DNA of 64,000 nucleotides from an uncultured Bartonella sp. (GTDB lineage: Bacteria > Pseudomonadota > Alphaproteobacteria > Rhizobiales > Rhizobiaceae), in contig NZ_CALYPR010000004.1 of NCBI RefSeq assembly GCF_945277285.1, forward strand, positions 62,001-126,000, given 5' to 3'. The notes under the pieces are model-generated. The model was not told the DNA's origin. It worked only from the letters and a program-made list of their open reading frames with translations, and made no database searches. A program made the translations under genes and the position numbers. Positions 37,503 through 48,020 of the stretch are shown one piece after another. How positions within the stretch are numbered: the stretch's first letter is position 1; every line of letters begins with the position of its first letter.

Positions 37503-37562
37503 TCAAACAAACATCAACGCCGGAACGAAAAAATGCCCCAACGTTTCAAATAATAAAAACAC
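37503..37562 (-). CDS. Possible leuB leader peptide (19 codons)
   Basis: GTG at 37562, 5 nt after the strong SD GGGAGGG (37574-37568). The frame encodes [19 protein letters not shown] and ends in TGA at 37505-37503, 13 nt before the leuB ATG, with the leuB SD (GAGAGGG) overlapping the stop. Four of 19 codons are Leu, including tandem TTA. In AT-rich DNA Leu and Phe codons are expected by chance, so the support rests on the SD and position. It could couple or attenuate leuB translation. Confidence 0.35.
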   Translation of the reverse strand: MFLLFETLGHFFVPALMFV

Positions 37563-37646
37563 GATCACCCTCCCGATTGGAACAAATGTGATCTTAAATT
37601 GTGTTATAGCACGCTCTCTGCAAAGCGAAACACGGTTTTGGAAAAA

Positions 37647-37838
37647 TTATATTTCGTTGTCGTTAAGCGGACGGGCTTCCGAAACAAGCATAATCGGGAT
37701 GCCATCCCGAATGGGAAAAGCAAGACGGGCTTTTTTGGAAATGAGTTCCTGATGCTCTCTGTCGTAATGCAAGCCACCGCCGGTGGCCGGACAAACCAGC
37801 AATTCAAGAAGCTTCGGGTCGGTTGCATATTTTTCCAT
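37647..37838 (-). CDS. Trm112-family protein (UPF0434)
   Basis: The 63-residue protein aligns with the bacterial Trm112 group: [49 protein letters not shown]. Only one Cys of the usual zinc site remains (LVCP). Yeast Trm112 activates methyltransferases; bacterial roles are undefined. It sits 37 bp downstream of the Lon-domain gene on the same strand, a frequent pairing in alphaproteobacteria. Confidence 0.88.
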   Translation of the reverse strand: MEKYATDPKLLELLVCPATGGGLHYDREHQELISKKARLAFPIRDGIPIMLVSEARPLNDNEI

Positions 37839-37875
37839 TGCTATTCATCCACTTGTTTGAAACAGCCTCTGATGT

Positions 37876-38538
37876 TCAATTGAGCGGTTGACGATCACCA
37901 TCATGCTCCATGAGCGAGCGTTCTGTCAAAGCAATCAATGTTGCAGCACGCGCACCAATATCGGGTGCTTCCAACAGAGCCTGTTTTTCAGCTGTTCCGA
38001 AAGGCGCAATGATTGAGAGCGCATTGACAAGAGATTCTGTCGGCGCTTGTAGAATTGAATCCCAATCGGCTTCCATTTCATGGGCTTCAAGAAATTTTTC
38101 AAACGTATTGAGAAGCTCTTCGCGGTTGATTTTATCGCTCGAATCCTGCTCTTTAAGATCATCGCCAACAATGGAAATTTTAGCAATACGATAGGGTTTG
38201 TCAGAGGCAATTTCTTTTTCTAGCCTAAAACGGCAAACACCTTGCAAACCGATCATCAAACGGCCATCACCGGTTTCGGCATAACTGGTGATGCGCCCGA
38301 TACAGCCTTTTTTGTAAAGATCAGGTTTATCGGCATTTTCGGATTCCGGCACCGGCTGGATTATGCCGATCAGGCGGTTAGCGCGCATGGCATCTTCAAC
38401 CAGCTCAAGGTAGCGCGGTTCAAACACATTAAGCGGCAAATAGCCGTTTGGTAATAAAAGCACCCCATCAAGCGGAAACAGGCCGATTTCGTGGGGTAGG
38501 TCTTTTATGTCGATATAATGGGCATTTCCTGCTTTCAT
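37876..38538 (-). CDS. LON peptidase substrate-binding domain protein
   Basis: The 220-residue protein contains only the Lon N-terminal domain: IGLFPLDGVLLLPNGYLPLNVFEPRYLELVEDAM and GCIGRITSYAETGDGRLMIGLQGVCRFRL. It has no AAA ATPase or protease part, consistent with the stand-alone family. The function is unknown; the fold binds protein substrates. Upstream lies the CnoX-like gene, downstream the Trm112-like gene, forming a conserved alphaproteobacterial string. Confidence 0.9.
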   Translation of the reverse strand: MKAGNAHYIDIKDLPHEIGLFPLDGVLLLPNGYLPLNVFEPRYLELVEDAMRANRLIGIIQPVPESENADKPDLYKKGCIGRITSYAETGDGRLMIGLQGVCRFRLEKEIASDKPYRIAKISIVGDDLKEQDSSDKINREELLNTFEKFLEAHEMEADWDSILQAPTESLVNALSIIAPFGTAEKQALLEAPDIGARAATLIALTERSLMEHDGDRQPLN

Positions 38539-38652
38539 TGTCTTTGATAATTCCGCGGCAAAAAAGATTGTTAAAATTTAACAGAGACGTTTTTTAAAAT
38601 ACTTTGATCATATATAAAAAACGGCTCTTCCTTTTAATTCAAGACATTCCTT

Positions 38653-39606
38653 TTAAGAAAACAACAGTGAAGACAGTTTCCTGCGGGCTGTCAGTGTTGC
38701 GGGATCCATTGCTCCCCATGCTTCAAAAAATTGCAACAATTGTTTTCTTGCACCATCATCCTTCCATGACCGATCGGCTTTCATGATATTGAGAAGAAGG
38801 TCGGCTGCCTCATCGCGGTTGTTTTCTGCATTATAAATAAGGGCAAGATCATAAGCAGCCTGATAGTCTTTCGGGTTCACTGCAATGCGTTTTTTTAGTG
38901 CCGTTGGATCGCCGAGTTTTGCTGTTTCTTCTTTCAATGCAATTTTTGCTTCCACTGCACGGATTGCCGGATCGGACTTTTTTCCTTCCGGTACAGCTTT
39001 CAAAATGCCTTTTGCCTGTTCGACCTCGCCATGGTCAAGCAGCATGTCGGCAAAAGCGGCGATAACAGTCACATTGTCGGGAGCCTGTTTTAGAATTTGT
39101 GCATAAAAGGTTGCAGCCCCTGTCACGTCACCGGTTTTTCGCAACTGGTTGGCGGTTTCCAATGCTTCTTCAATTGCTGCCTCTTTTTCTCCGCCGGTCA
39201 GCTTTGCAACAAATTTCTTGACTTCGCTTTCAGGCTGCGCGCCCATAAAGCCATCAACCGGGTGGCCATCGACAAATGCGATCACCGCCGGAACCGAGCG
39301 TATGCCCATTTGACCGGGGATAGCCGGATGTTTGTCAATATCCAGTTTGACGAGTTTGACAGCACCTTTGGCAGCTTTGACAACTTTTTCAAGAATGGGC
39401 CCCAACTGTTTGCAAGGGCCACACCATGTTGCCCAGAAATCAACAATAACCGGCTGCTTTTTTGATTCGACAAGGACATCCTTTGAAAAATCGGCGGTTG
39501 TCGTATCTTTAATGACAGAACTGTTCGCTCCACCGGTCTCATTTTGCAAATGTATATTATTTGTATTCATTTGCCCGCCAGCGGGCGCAAAGGGATTGTC
39601 ACTCAT
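38653..39606 (-). CDS. ybbN: Thioredoxin-domain TPR co-chaperone (CnoX/YbbN-like)
   Basis: The 317-residue protein has a thioredoxin domain at about residues 35-140 with the active site WCGPC (VDFWATWCGPCKQLGP) followed by TPR-like repeats to the C-terminus (TFYAQILKQAPDNVTVIAAFADMLL and similar). E. coli CnoX has no redox-active CxxC pair; here both cysteines are present, as in alphaproteobacterial members, so disulfide reductase activity is possible. The family passes oxidation-damaged clients to DnaK/GroEL. Confidence 0.9.
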   Translation of the reverse strand: MSDNPFAPAGGQMNTNNIHLQNETGGANSSVIKDTTTADFSKDVLVESKKQPVIVDFWATWCGPCKQLGPILEKVVKAAKGAVKLVKLDIDKHPAIPGQMGIRSVPAVIAFVDGHPVDGFMGAQPESEVKKFVAKLTGGEKEAAIEEALETANQLRKTGDVTGAATFYAQILKQAPDNVTVIAAFADMLLDHGEVEQAKGILKAVPEGKKSDPAIRAVEAKIALKEETAKLGDPTALKKRIAVNPKDYQAAYDLALIYNAENNRDEAADLLLNIMKADRSWKDDGARKQLLQFFEAWGAMDPATLTARRKLSSLLFS

Positions 39607-39676
39607 AATGAAGTCCTATTTTTACGAAATGATTGTTCGTTACTCATTGCAAAAATCGTGCGTTTTAGCGTCAATT

Positions 39677-40183
39677 TCAACCCTCTTCCTCCGAAACCTG
39701 AATGATTAATGGTTCGTGTTTTGTCGCACGGGCAAATTTTACGAGATCCTCGCGTGAAATTGAAGTGGTTGCCTCATTGGTCATCGGGTGGCAATTGATA
39801 ATGGCATTGTCATATAAGGCTTTATCAAGAATAAATGTCACCTGATTTTCTTTATCATTGATAAGGCCGAAAGCGCTTACCGCTCCCGGATAAAGGCCCA
39901 GATATTGCGAAAGTTTTTCGGCGCTGGCGAAAGAAAGGCGACCTGATGCGCCGATCTTGTCGTGAAGATGCTTTAAATCAAGCACTGCATGGGCTCCCAG
40001 AGTAACAAGAAAATAATGGCCTTTTTTATCTTTCAAAAACAGATTTTTGGTATGGGCACCGGGAATATTTTTCTTGATATCTTCGCCTTCTTGAACAGTA
40101 AAAACTGCCCGATGGCTGACGGTTTTCACCTTGATGTTAAGGCTTTCTAAAAAATCCAATAATTGCTGTTTTCCCGCCTGCAT
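39677..40183 (-). CDS. Prolyl-tRNA deacylase/editing protein (YbaK/ProX family)
   Basis: The 168-residue protein belongs to the YbaK/EbsC editing superfamily: AVFTVQEGEDIKKNIPGAHTKNLFLKDKKGHYFLVTLGAHAVLDLKHL is the ProX/PrdX motif that deacylates Ala-tRNA(Pro). The final part is rich in conserved PMTNEATTSISREDLVKF. It is a stand-alone trans-editing factor; a fused proRS is not visible here. AAGGAC precedes ATG 40183. Confidence 0.9.
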   Translation of the reverse strand: MQAGKQQLLDFLESLNIKVKTVSHRAVFTVQEGEDIKKNIPGAHTKNLFLKDKKGHYFLVTLGAHAVLDLKHLHDKIGASGRLSFASAEKLSQYLGLYPGAVSAFGLINDKENQVTFILDKALYDNAIINCHPMTNEATTSISREDLVKFARATKHEPLIIQVSEEEG

Positions 40184-40251
40184 TTTTTGTCCTTCATTAT
40201 AATTTCATTTTTTGTTGTTATAAGAGGTGTCTTTCATAAGGAGATTGAACG

Positions 40252-40635
40252 ATGACTGCAACACTCTGGGTAGCCCTTGGCGGTGCATTGGGCAGTGTTG
40301 CCCGTTATTGGCTGTCACTTTTTATGGCACCGATCAGCAAAGAACTGCCATGGGGCACCATCACAATCAATATTGCCGGTTCTTTTGTGATTGCCTTTTT
40401 CGGGGTGGTAACACTCGGTCACACAAAATTGCCGGTCAGTGAAAATATCCGGCTTTTTGTCATGGTCGGCATTTGTGGCGGTTTTACCACTTTTTCATCG
40501 TTCAGCCTGCAAAGTTTCGAGCTGTTGAAAAAAGGCGATATTAACGCGGCTTTCCTCAATATTGTGATTTCTGTTTTGTCATGTCTGGCGGCGGTGGCCC
40601 TTGGCTTTTATCTTGCTGAAAAGCTCAATCACTGA
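40252..40635 (+). CDS. crcB: Fluoride ion channel CrcB
   Basis: The 127-residue protein has four helices. The first carries [12 protein letters not shown], the second [17 protein letters not shown] and the third the conserved [19 protein letters not shown] with the fluoride-lining Phe/Ser residues. Fluc/CrcB channels form antiparallel dimers and export fluoride. Only one crc gene is present, consistent with a homodimer. I see no fluoride riboswitch in the 68 bp upstream. Confidence 0.93.
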   Translation: MTATLWVALGGALGSVARYWLSLFMAPISKELPWGTITINIAGSFVIAFFGVVTLGHTKLPVSENIRLFVMVGICGGFTTFSSFSLQSFELLKKGDINAAFLNIVISVLSCLAAVALGFYLAEKLNH

Positions 40636-40774
40636 GCGTTACTGTTATAATGATCAATGACAAAAATCCGGTTTTTAAACCCAAATTGAAAATTTGCATT
40701 TGGCTGTGAGTGGAAGAAATTTAGCGGATGACTTCACAAACAAGATAAGTTACAACTTGTTTTATGTCGAGGAG

Positions 40775-40990
40775 GGGCAAATTTGCCCTTTCCATCTTTT
40801 TGCGGGAGAGAGTGAAGCCACGATCAACCGTGTTTTGGCCGCCGAAGGGGAAAACAGCCCGTAATCTCTCAGGCACAAGGAACCGTAAAAAGAGCAAGAC
40901 AACTCTGGAAAGTCGGGTTTGACCCGCGCCGAAGGTGTAAGTGGAGGGGTAAGCCTTTCACGAGTCTCTCAGGCTTGCGACAGAGGGGTG
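40775..40990 (+). ncRNA. Tandem glycine riboswitch upstream of gcvT
   Basis: Both aptamers show the gcvT-motif signatures: first CGGGAGAGAG, GCCGCCGAAGGGGAAA and TCTCTCAGGCACAAGGAACC (40803-40880); then CTCTGGAAAGTCGGG, GCCGAAGGTGTAAG and CTCTCAGGCTTGCGACAGAGG (40902-40985). A GGGCAAATTTGCCC palindrome precedes it (40775-40788). It is known to switch gcv expression on with glycine; the tandem arrangement matches the two-aptamer class. The region 40991-41037 would hold the expression platform. The rest of 40636-40774 shows nothing more. Confidence 0.93.
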
Positions 40991-41037
40991 TGAAATAGAT
41001 GCATTGTGTGTCTATTGGCGCAACCTCGGAGTCATTT

Positions 41038-42144
41038 ATGGGCGATCTTTCACACGATTTAAAAACTCTGCCGCTTTATTCCATGCATGAAAAATCCCGT
41101 GCCAAATTCGGCAATTTTGCCGGCTGGAATATGCCGCTTACCTATCCGCTTGGTGTCATGAAAGAGCATTTGCATACACGTGCCCATGCCGGTTTATTCG
41201 ACATTTCCCACATGAAGCTTATTCTGGTTGAAGGCAAAGAAGCCGCCGCGTTTTTGTCAAAAGCCCTGCCGCTTGATGCAAACGCCCTTCAAATTGGCCA
41301 GTCACGCTACAATTATCTTTTGAATGAAAAAGCCGGTATTCTTGATGACCTGATTGTCACCCGCCTTGGTGACAGACGTTTTATGGTGGTGGCCAATGCC
41401 GGCAATGCAACAGCCGATATTGCCGAACTTGAAAAACGCGCAACCGGTTTTGACTGTAAAATCAAGCCGCTTGAACGCGTCTTTCTGGCTTTGCAAGGGC
41501 AGGAAGCTGCTGATGTTATCAAAAAGGCCGGTTTGCCCGGCAACGAACTGCATTTCATGCATGGTTTTGAACCGGAGAAAAACTGGTTTATGACCCGTTC
41601 CGGCTATACCGGTGAAGATGGTTTTGAAATCGGCTTGCCGGTTGACGCGGCGGAAAGCTTGGCCACAAAACTGTTGAGCGATCCGCGGGTCACATGGATC
41701 GGTTTGGCCGCGCGTGACAGCTTGCGTCTTGAAGCAGGGCTTTGCCTTCATGGTAACGACATTGGCGTTGATACTACGCCGGTAGAGGCAGCAATTACCT
41801 GGGCAGTTACCAAGCCAGTGCGCGAAAAGGGTGATTTTTATGGCGCCAAGGCTTTTCTTGAAAGTTTGAAAAATGGTGCCAAACGCCGCCGTGTCGGCTT
41901 GAAGCCGGAAACACGCCAGCCTGTCCGCGCCGGTGCTGAGCTTTTTGATGAAACCGGCAAACTTGTCGGAAAAGTTACCTCGGGCGGGTTTGGCCCTTCT
42001 TTCAATGGTCCGGTTGCTATGGGCTATGTTTCGATTGACCTTGCCAAACCGGGCACCAAACTAAATACAGAAGTTCGCGGTAAAAAAATCGATCTTTCTG
42101 TCCACCCACTTCCCTTTGTCGAACATCGTTATTTTAAAGGATAA
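41038..42144 (+). CDS. gcvT: Aminomethyltransferase of the glycine cleavage system (T protein)
   Basis: T protein moves the methylene group from lipoyl-bound aminomethyl on GcvH to tetrahydrofolate. Conserved [42 protein letters not shown] and [21 protein letters not shown] are present. I use ATG 41038 (SD GGAG 7 nt ahead), not the frame's first codon at 40999. 368 residues. First of gcvT-gcvH-gcvP; the glycine riboswitch controls it. Confidence 0.96.
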   Translation: MGDLSHDLKTLPLYSMHEKSRAKFGNFAGWNMPLTYPLGVMKEHLHTRAHAGLFDISHMKLILVEGKEAAAFLSKALPLDANALQIGQSRYNYLLNEKAGILDDLIVTRLGDRRFMVVANAGNATADIAELEKRATGFDCKIKPLERVFLALQGQEAADVIKKAGLPGNELHFMHGFEPEKNWFMTRSGYTGEDGFEIGLPVDAAESLATKLLSDPRVTWIGLAARDSLRLEAGLCLHGNDIGVDTTPVEAAITWAVTKPVREKGDFYGAKAFLESLKNGAKRRRVGLKPETRQPVRAGAELFDETGKLVGKVTSGGFGPSFNGPVAMGYVSIDLAKPGTKLNTEVRGKKIDLSVHPLPFVEHRYFKG

Positions 42145-42149
42145 AACAC

Positions 42150-42518
42150 ATGGTTAAACTCTATTTCACCGAAGATCATGAATGGATCAGTCTGGAAGGC
42201 GAGGTTGCAACCGTCGGCATCACAAACCATGCGCAAGAACAGCTTGGCGATCTCGTTTTCGTCGAGCTGCCGGATGTGGGCCGCACTATCAAGAAAGGCG
42301 ATTCTATTGCGGTTGTTGAATCGGTGAAAGCCGCTTCGGATGTTTTTTCGCCGGTTGATGGAACAGTCACGGAAGTTAATGTCGCTTTGACGGATGATCC
42401 GGCTTTGGTCAACCAGAAGGCTGAAAAAGAAGGCTGGTTGTGGAAAATGAAAGTTTCTGACGCAAGCCAGCTCGACGGCCTGATGGATGCCGCCGGTTAT
42501 ATTGCAATGATTGGATAA
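42150..42518 (+). CDS. gcvH: Glycine cleavage H protein
   Basis: The 122-residue lipoyl carrier protein. The lipoylated Lys is in [18 protein letters not shown], flanked by the typical [18 protein letters not shown]. It starts 5 bp after gcvT. It shuttles aminomethyl and reducing equivalents between GcvP, GcvT and the L protein (not in the window). Confidence 0.97.
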   Translation: MVKLYFTEDHEWISLEGEVATVGITNHAQEQLGDLVFVELPDVGRTIKKGDSIAVVESVKAASDVFSPVDGTVTEVNVALTDDPALVNQKAEKEGWLWKMKVSDASQLDGLMDAAGYIAMIG

Positions 42519-42522
42519 GCTC

Positions 42523-45318
42523 ATGCAGGAACTTCCTTTTTCGTCACGCCATATCGGGCCGCGGCCTGAAGAGGCCAAAGAGATGCTTCATGAACTCAAA
42601 CTTTCCTCGCTTGAGGAATTGGTAAATGAAGCGGTGCCGCAATCAATCCGGCTTGATCGGCCACTTGATTTGCCAAAAGCAGCAAGCGAGGCAACCGCGC
42701 TCCACGAGCTTCATGCAATCATGGAGCAGAACCGCCTTCATAAGAGCTTTATTGGTCAAGGCTATTACGGCACTTTTGTACCTTCGGTTATTTTGCGCAA
42801 TTTGTTCGAAAATCCGGCATGGTATACTGCCTATACACCCTATCAGGCAGAAATCAGCCAGGGGCGGCTTGAAATGCTGTTCAATTTCCAGACCTTGGTA
42901 AGTGAACTGACGGGCTTGCCCATTGCTGCCGCCTCGCTTCTTGATGAAGCGACATCGCTCGCCGAAGCCAATGCCGTGGCTGTGCGGTTTTCGCGCAATA
43001 AAAAAACCGCTATTTCGGTTTTTGGAAAACTGCATCCGCAAACTCTCGCAGTGGCAAAGACACGGGCAGAAACCCAAGGCTATCAGGTTAAACTCAATCA
43101 CGAAATTACGGATGAGACAGCGGCCATCGTTTTGCCTTGGCCTGACACTGAAGGGCGTTTTATCGACCATTCCGATAGTATTAAACAGGCAAAAGCCAAA
43201 GGTGCGCTGGTCATTGTGGTGGCTGACCCGCTTGCCTTGACGATTATGGAAGCACCGGCCCATTGGGGGGCAGATATGGTTGTCGGCTCTATGCAGCGTT
43301 TTGGCGTGCCGATGGGGTTTGGCGGGCCGCATGCCGGCTATCTTGCGGTAAGCGAAGCTTTGACCCGCATGATTCCCGGACGCATTGTCGGCCAGTCGAT
43401 AGATACCAAAGGGCGGGTTGCCTATCGCCTTGCCCTGCAAACACGCGAACAGCATATCCGCCGCGACAAGGCAACATCGAATATTTGTACCGCACAAGCA
43501 CTTCTTGCCAATATGGCAACCGCTTTTGCCGTCTGGCACGGGCCGGAAGGTTTAAAGGGGATTGCCAATCGTGTTCATGATCTGGCAAGCCGGTTTGGCG
43601 AAAGTGTCAAAAAAGCTGGTTTTACCCTTTCCGGTGAGCATTATTTTGATTGTGTGACAATCAATGTTGATGGCAAGGCCAATGATTTTGCCAAAAAAGC
43701 CGAAGAAAATGGTCGTCTTATCCGAGTTATCAATAAAGACACTGTTGCGATCAATTTTGACGAAATGTCGAATGAGGATGATGCCAAAGAGCTTGCTTTA
43801 CTTTTCGGCGCAAAGCTCGTTGATAAAGCACCGTCGAAACTTTTCGGCAACAAGCGCGATGGTGCCTTTTTAAGCCAGCCCTTTTTCCATTCGGTACAAT
43901 CGGAAACGGAAATGATGCGCTTTTTGCGCCGTCTGGCCGATAAAGATCTGGCACTTGATCGGGCGATGATTCCCCTTGGTTCATGCACCATGAAACTGAA
44001 TGCTGCGGCGGAAATGATGCCCTTAAGCTGGCCGAAGGTGGCAAATATCCACCCCTTTGCCCCGAAAGATGACAGCAAAGGCTATCAGCAACTCATTGCC
44101 CAGCTTGAGAAATGGCTTTGTGAAATTACCGGTTTTGAGAAAATATCGTTCCAGCCTAATTCCGGTGCGCAAGGTGAATATACCGGCCTTCTGGCAATTC
44201 GCCGCTATCATGACTGGAAAGGCGAGCACAACCGCAATATCTGCCTTATTCCGGCTTCTGCTCACGGCACCAATCCGGCATCCGCCCATATGGCGGGGAT
44301 GGAAGTGGTTGTGGTCAATTGCCTTGGTGATGGCGATGTCGATGTCGAGGATTTGAAGAAAAAGGCCGCAGAGCACAAGGACAATCTTGCCGCTTTGATG
44401 ATTACCTACCCGTCAACCCACGGGGTTTATGAGGAAAGTATCAAAGAAATCTGCAAGATTATCCATGACAATGGCGGGCAGGTCTATTTTGACGGGGCTA
44501 ACCTCAATGCCCTTGTGGCCCTTGCCCGTCCGGCTGATGTGGGGGCGGATGTCTGCCACATGAATTTGCACAAAACCTTTGCCATTCCCCATGGTGGTGG
44601 TGGCCCGGGTGTTGGCCCGATCGGTGTTTCTAGACATTTGGCACCTTTTGTGCCCGGTCATGAATTGTTTTCGACAAGTCATGCTGTTTCGGCCGCGCCT
44701 TATGGCAGTGCTTCTCTTCTTACCATCACATGGATGTATATCCGCATGATGGGGGCAAAAGGCCTGAAGCTTGCTACCGAAAACGCGATTTTGAATGCCA
44801 ACTACATTGCCGCGCGTCTGTCGCACGCCTATCCGATCCTTTATAAAGGCAAAAGAGGACGCGTTGCGCACGAATGTATAGTCGATACACGCGTGCTCAA
44901 GGATAAATATGGCATTACGGTTGATGATGTTGCTAAACGTCTTATTGACTATGGCTTCCATGCACCGACCATGTCGTTTCCGGTTCCCGGCACCTTGATG
45001 GTGGAGCCGACCGAATCCGAACCGAAATCGGAAATCGACCGGTTATGTGATGCGCTTCTGGAAATTGCCGAAGAAGCACAGAAAGTTGGCGAAGGTGTCT
45101 GGCCGAAGGAAGATAACCCGCTGGTCAATGCACCGCACACATTGGCCGATACACTGGACGATAATTGGGCACATGCCTATTCGCGCCAGATTGCCGCCCT
45201 TCCTGCCAAAAATCAGGATCCGGCCGACAAATATTGGCCACCGGTTTCGCGTATTGATAATGTTTACGGTGACAGGCACCTCATCTGTTCCTGCCCGCCG
45301 CTTTCCAATTATCGCTAA
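42523..45318 (+). CDS. gcvP: Glycine dehydrogenase (decarboxylating), P protein
   Basis: The 931-residue homodimeric-type P protein decarboxylates glycine with pyridoxal phosphate and loads the rest onto GcvH. The PLP Lys lies in [32 protein letters not shown] starts the N-terminal domain and [19 protein letters not shown] is in the C-terminal half. The ATG at 42523 aligns with family starts; the frame could also be read from a TTG at 42511. Only 4 bp follow gcvH. Confidence 0.96.
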   Translation: MQELPFSSRHIGPRPEEAKEMLHELKLSSLEELVNEAVPQSIRLDRPLDLPKAASEATALHELHAIMEQNRLHKSFIGQGYYGTFVPSVILRNLFENPAWYTAYTPYQAEISQGRLEMLFNFQTLVSELTGLPIAAASLLDEATSLAEANAVAVRFSRNKKTAISVFGKLHPQTLAVAKTRAETQGYQVKLNHEITDETAAIVLPWPDTEGRFIDHSDSIKQAKAKGALVIVVADPLALTIMEAPAHWGADMVVGSMQRFGVPMGFGGPHAGYLAVSEALTRMIPGRIVGQSIDTKGRVAYRLALQTREQHIRRDKATSNICTAQALLANMATAFAVWHGPEGLKGIANRVHDLASRFGESVKKAGFTLSGEHYFDCVTINVDGKANDFAKKAEENGRLIRVINKDTVAINFDEMSNEDDAKELALLFGAKLVDKAPSKLFGNKRDGAFLSQPFFHSVQSETEMMRFLRRLADKDLALDRAMIPLGSCTMKLNAAAEMMPLSWPKVANIHPFAPKDDSKGYQQLIAQLEKWLCEITGFEKISFQPNSGAQGEYTGLLAIRRYHDWKGEHNRNICLIPASAHGTNPASAHMAGMEVVVVNCLGDGDVDVEDLKKKAAEHKDNLAALMITYPSTHGVYEESIKEICKIIHDNGGQVYFDGANLNALVALARPADVGADVCHMNLHKTFAIPHGGGGPGVGPIGVSRHLAPFVPGHELFSTSHAVSAAPYGSASLLTITWMYIRMMGAKGLKLATENAILNANYIAARLSHAYPILYKGKRGRVAHECIVDTRVLKDKYGITVDDVAKRLIDYGFHAPTMSFPVPGTLMVEPTESEPKSEIDRLCDALLEIAEEAQKVGEGVWPKEDNPLVNAPHTLADTLDDNWAHAYSRQIAALPAKNQDPADKYWPPVSRIDNVYGDRHLICSCPPLSNYR

Positions 45319-45325
45319 AAAGAAG

Positions 45326-45353
45326 AAAGACCGGCTTTTGCCGGTCTTTTTTT
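45326..45353 (+). terminator. Terminator of the gcv operon
   Basis: A perfect 10-bp stem AAAGACCGGC/GCCGGTCTTT with loop TTTT is followed by a T-run 8 bp after the gcvP stop. Confidence 0.9.
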
Positions 45354-45538
45354 AAGTCGAAATTTTGAAAGATTGGCAGAATGCAATCTGGTATAAAAGC
45401 CAACCCGCCGTATTTTTGTCAAAACAACAAAAAGCATCATCAGTAACAACAGCCTATTGCTTTTGTCCGGGATGACCGGCCCTACTTACGATAAGTGAAT
45501 CGCAAAATGTTTCGGGCGGTAGGTGTTGTGGGCTTTTA

Positions 45539-45564
45539 TGCAGCGCGCTAAAAGCGCGTGCTGC
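45539..45564 (-). terminator. Possible dadA-side hairpin
   Basis: GCAGCGCGC/GCGCGTGCTGC forms a stem with a two-base bulge between the gcv and dad operons. No clear T-run, so the terminator role is unsure. The rest of this 300-bp gap shows nothing else. Confidence 0.35.
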
Positions 45565-45621
45565 GTTGAAAATCGGCCGCACAAAACTATGCGGCTCTAA
45601 AATGTGTAATGCAGCAAAATG

Positions 45622-46878
45622 CTATTGATAGCGGCTGATATCAAGGCCGGTCGGGTCGATTTCCGGTTGTTTGCCGCCGATAATATCGGCAATCAAATGT
45701 CCGCTTCCCGTTGACATTGTCCAGCCAAGCGTGCCGTGACCGGAATTGATAAAGAGGTTTTGATATTTTGTTTTGCCGATAATCGGCACACTATCAGGTG
45801 TAACAGGGCGAAGACCCGACCAGAGTTCCGGTTTGAAAGATAAGTCATAAGAGCCCGGAAACATCATTGCCAAGGCTTCCTGTAAGGTTTTTAGCCGCTC
45901 ATTGCTCAATTTGATTGTGTAACCGGAAACTTCCGCCATGCCGCCAACGCGGATATGGTCGCCAAGGCGTGTCACAGCAACTTTGTAAATATCATCAATG
46001 ACGGTGGAAACCGGCGCCTTCATTTCATCGGTGACGGGAACAGTAATCGAATAGCCTTTGACCGGATAAATCGGTGCTTTCAGTCCCAAATCACGGATGA
46101 GAAATGGCGTAAACGACCCCATGGAAACGAGATAGCAATCCGCTGTCATCAGTCCGCGAGAGGTTTCAACGCCGCTGATCTTACCCCCTTCGACATGAAG
46201 TTTTTTGATAACCGTGTCGTAGCAAAATGTAACACCTTTTTCTTCTGCCATCTTTGCGAGCTTGGTTGTGAAAATCCGGCAATCGCCGGTTTCGTCATCA
46301 GGTGTTTGAAGCCCGCCGACAATTGCGTCTTTCAATGGCGCAAGCCCCGGTTCGGCAGCAACACAAGCAGCACTATCAAGCATTTTATAGTGGATTCCAT
46401 CAGCCTTTAGAACCTCGACATCCTTGTTGGCTGCTTCCAATTGGTGCTTATCACGAAAAAGCTGGATAGTGCCTTGCATACGCTCGTCATAATGAATGCC
46501 GGTTTGTTCACGTAAACTGCGCAAACATTTTGCTGCGTAGTCGGATACGCGCACCATCAAGGCCTTGTTCTTTTTATATCTTTGCTCATTACAATTCAAA
46601 AACATGGCAAACAGCCATTTCAACTGGTCGAGGCTGAAAGTGGGACGGATAATCAAGGGCGGGTTTTTTCGTGCCATCATTTTTATGGCTTTGAGTGTCA
46701 GCCCCGGGGCTGCCCATGGTGTTGTGTAGCCAAACGAAACCTGCCCGGCATTGGCATAGCTTGTTTCCAGTGCAGGACCGGTTTCTCGGTCAATCACGGT
46801 GACTTCATGGCCCGATTGATTCAAATACCATGCCGACGTAACACCAACGACGCCACTACCCAAAACAAGCACTTTCAT
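45622..46878 (-). CDS. dadA: D-amino-acid dehydrogenase small subunit
   Basis: This FAD enzyme of 418 residues oxidises D-alanine and other D-amino acids to keto acids, passing electrons to the quinone pool. VLVLGSGVVGVTSAWYLNQSGHEVTVIDR is the FAD loop; SYANAGQVSFGYTTPWAAPGL and the C-terminal INSGHGTLGWTMSTGSGHLIADII motif are characteristic. Its ATG overlaps the alr stop (ATGA), so the pair is translated as an operon with the racemase for alanine catabolism. Confidence 0.95.
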   Translation of the reverse strand: MKVLVLGSGVVGVTSAWYLNQSGHEVTVIDRETGPALETSYANAGQVSFGYTTPWAAPGLTLKAIKMMARKNPPLIIRPTFSLDQLKWLFAMFLNCNEQRYKKNKALMVRVSDYAAKCLRSLREQTGIHYDERMQGTIQLFRDKHQLEAANKDVEVLKADGIHYKMLDSAACVAAEPGLAPLKDAIVGGLQTPDDETGDCRIFTTKLAKMAEEKGVTFCYDTVIKKLHVEGGKISGVETSRGLMTADCYLVSMGSFTPFLIRDLGLKAPIYPVKGYSITVPVTDEMKAPVSTVIDDIYKVAVTRLGDHIRVGGMAEVSGYTIKLSNERLKTLQEALAMMFPGSYDLSFKPELWSGLRPVTPDSVPIIGKTKYQNLFINSGHGTLGWTMSTGSGHLIADIIGGKQPEIDPTGLDISRYQ

Positions 46879-48020
46879 TTCTGTTCCCCTTTATTTTTTT
46901 TGAGGTAAATACGCTCATAACGATGGCTGAGCGAAGTTAGGATTTCATAAGCAATAGTGCCCGCATCACCTGCAACATCGTCAAGCGACTGGTGTTTGCC
47001 GATAAGTTCCACCATATCGCCGGCTTTCGGAGCGTTTTTTTGAAGATCGGTCGTATCAAGAGTAATGGAATCCATTGATATGCGGCCGATAATTGGGAGC
47101 CTTTTTCCGTTGAAAAAAGCTGATCCTTTGTTGCCGAGCGTACGCAACCACCCGTCGGCATAGCCTATTGATAAAGTGGTGATAAGACTTGGACGTCTGG
47201 CTATAAATGTTCCGCCATAGCCGATTGTCGAGCCGGCTGGCACATGGCGTGTCTGAAGCACATATGCATCAAGCGATAAAACAGGTTTGAGCCTTATTGC
47301 TGTGTTGCCATTCGGGGCAACACCATAAAGGGCAATACCCGGACGCGCCAAATCAAAATGGTAGTTGCTTCCTAAAAATATGCCTCCAGAAGCTGAAATT
47401 GCAACTTTCGACCGTGGCAATCTCGCAAGAGCATTTTTCATGACAGCAAGCTGGGCCGGATTTTTCGGACTTTTTTCATCATCGCTCAAAGCAAGGTGGC
47501 TGATAACAAGTTTTATATCTGCTTCATCAAAAATCGCAGGATCGGCAACAAGTTTTTCAAACTCGTCATGGTCAAGACCCAACCGGCACATGCCGGTATC
47601 AATCTGGATAATAGCAGCAAAGCGTTTTGAGCGTTTTCGGCAAAGCTTTTGCCACGCCACAATTGCTTCCCATGAATTAAGAACGGGAATAATGCCGTGG
47701 GCGGCCGTCATTTCTTCGGCACCCGGCAAAATACCATTGAGCACTGCTATTTTTACATCGTCAGGTAATACCTGTTTCAATTCCAGTGCTTCGACAAGTT
47801 CGGCAACAAAGAAAAAACGGCACCCCGCTTCATAAAGAGCCGGTGCTACTTTGGCGGCACCAAGACCATAGGCATCAGCTTTGACAATGGCCGAGCATTG
47901 CGCAGGTGCAATTATTGTTGCCAGAGCCCTATAATTGTCGGCAATCGCATCAAGGTCGATGGTGAGAACCCCGCCATAGGCCAGAGCATGAACATTCCTA
48001 TTTGTCAGAAAATCACCCAT
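46875..48020 (-). CDS. alr: Alanine racemase
   Basis: The PLP enzyme of 381 residues interconverts L- and D-alanine. The PLP Lys is in SAIVKADAYGLG and the catalytic Tyr region in GSTIGYGGTFIARRPS. Its place upstream of dadA means it feeds catabolism (DadX role), but if it is the only racemase of the genome it also supplies cell-wall D-alanine. The Lrp-like gene diverges from it, 165 bp away. Confidence 0.94.
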   Translation of the reverse strand: MGDFLTNRNVHALAYGGVLTIDLDAIADNYRALATIIAPAQCSAIVKADAYGLGAAKVAPALYEAGCRFFFVAELVEALELKQVLPDDVKIAVLNGILPGAEEMTAAHGIIPVLNSWEAIVAWQKLCRKRSKRFAAIIQIDTGMCRLGLDHDEFEKLVADPAIFDEADIKLVISHLALSDDEKSPKNPAQLAVMKNALARLPRSKVAISASGGIFLGSNYHFDLARPGIALYGVAPNGNTAIRLKPVLSLDAYVLQTRHVPAGSTIGYGGTFIARRPSLITTLSIGYADGWLRTLGNKGSAFFNGKRLPIIGRISMDSITLDTTDLQKNAPKAGDMVELIGKHQSLDDVAGDAGTIAYEILTSLSHRYERIYLKKNKGEQK

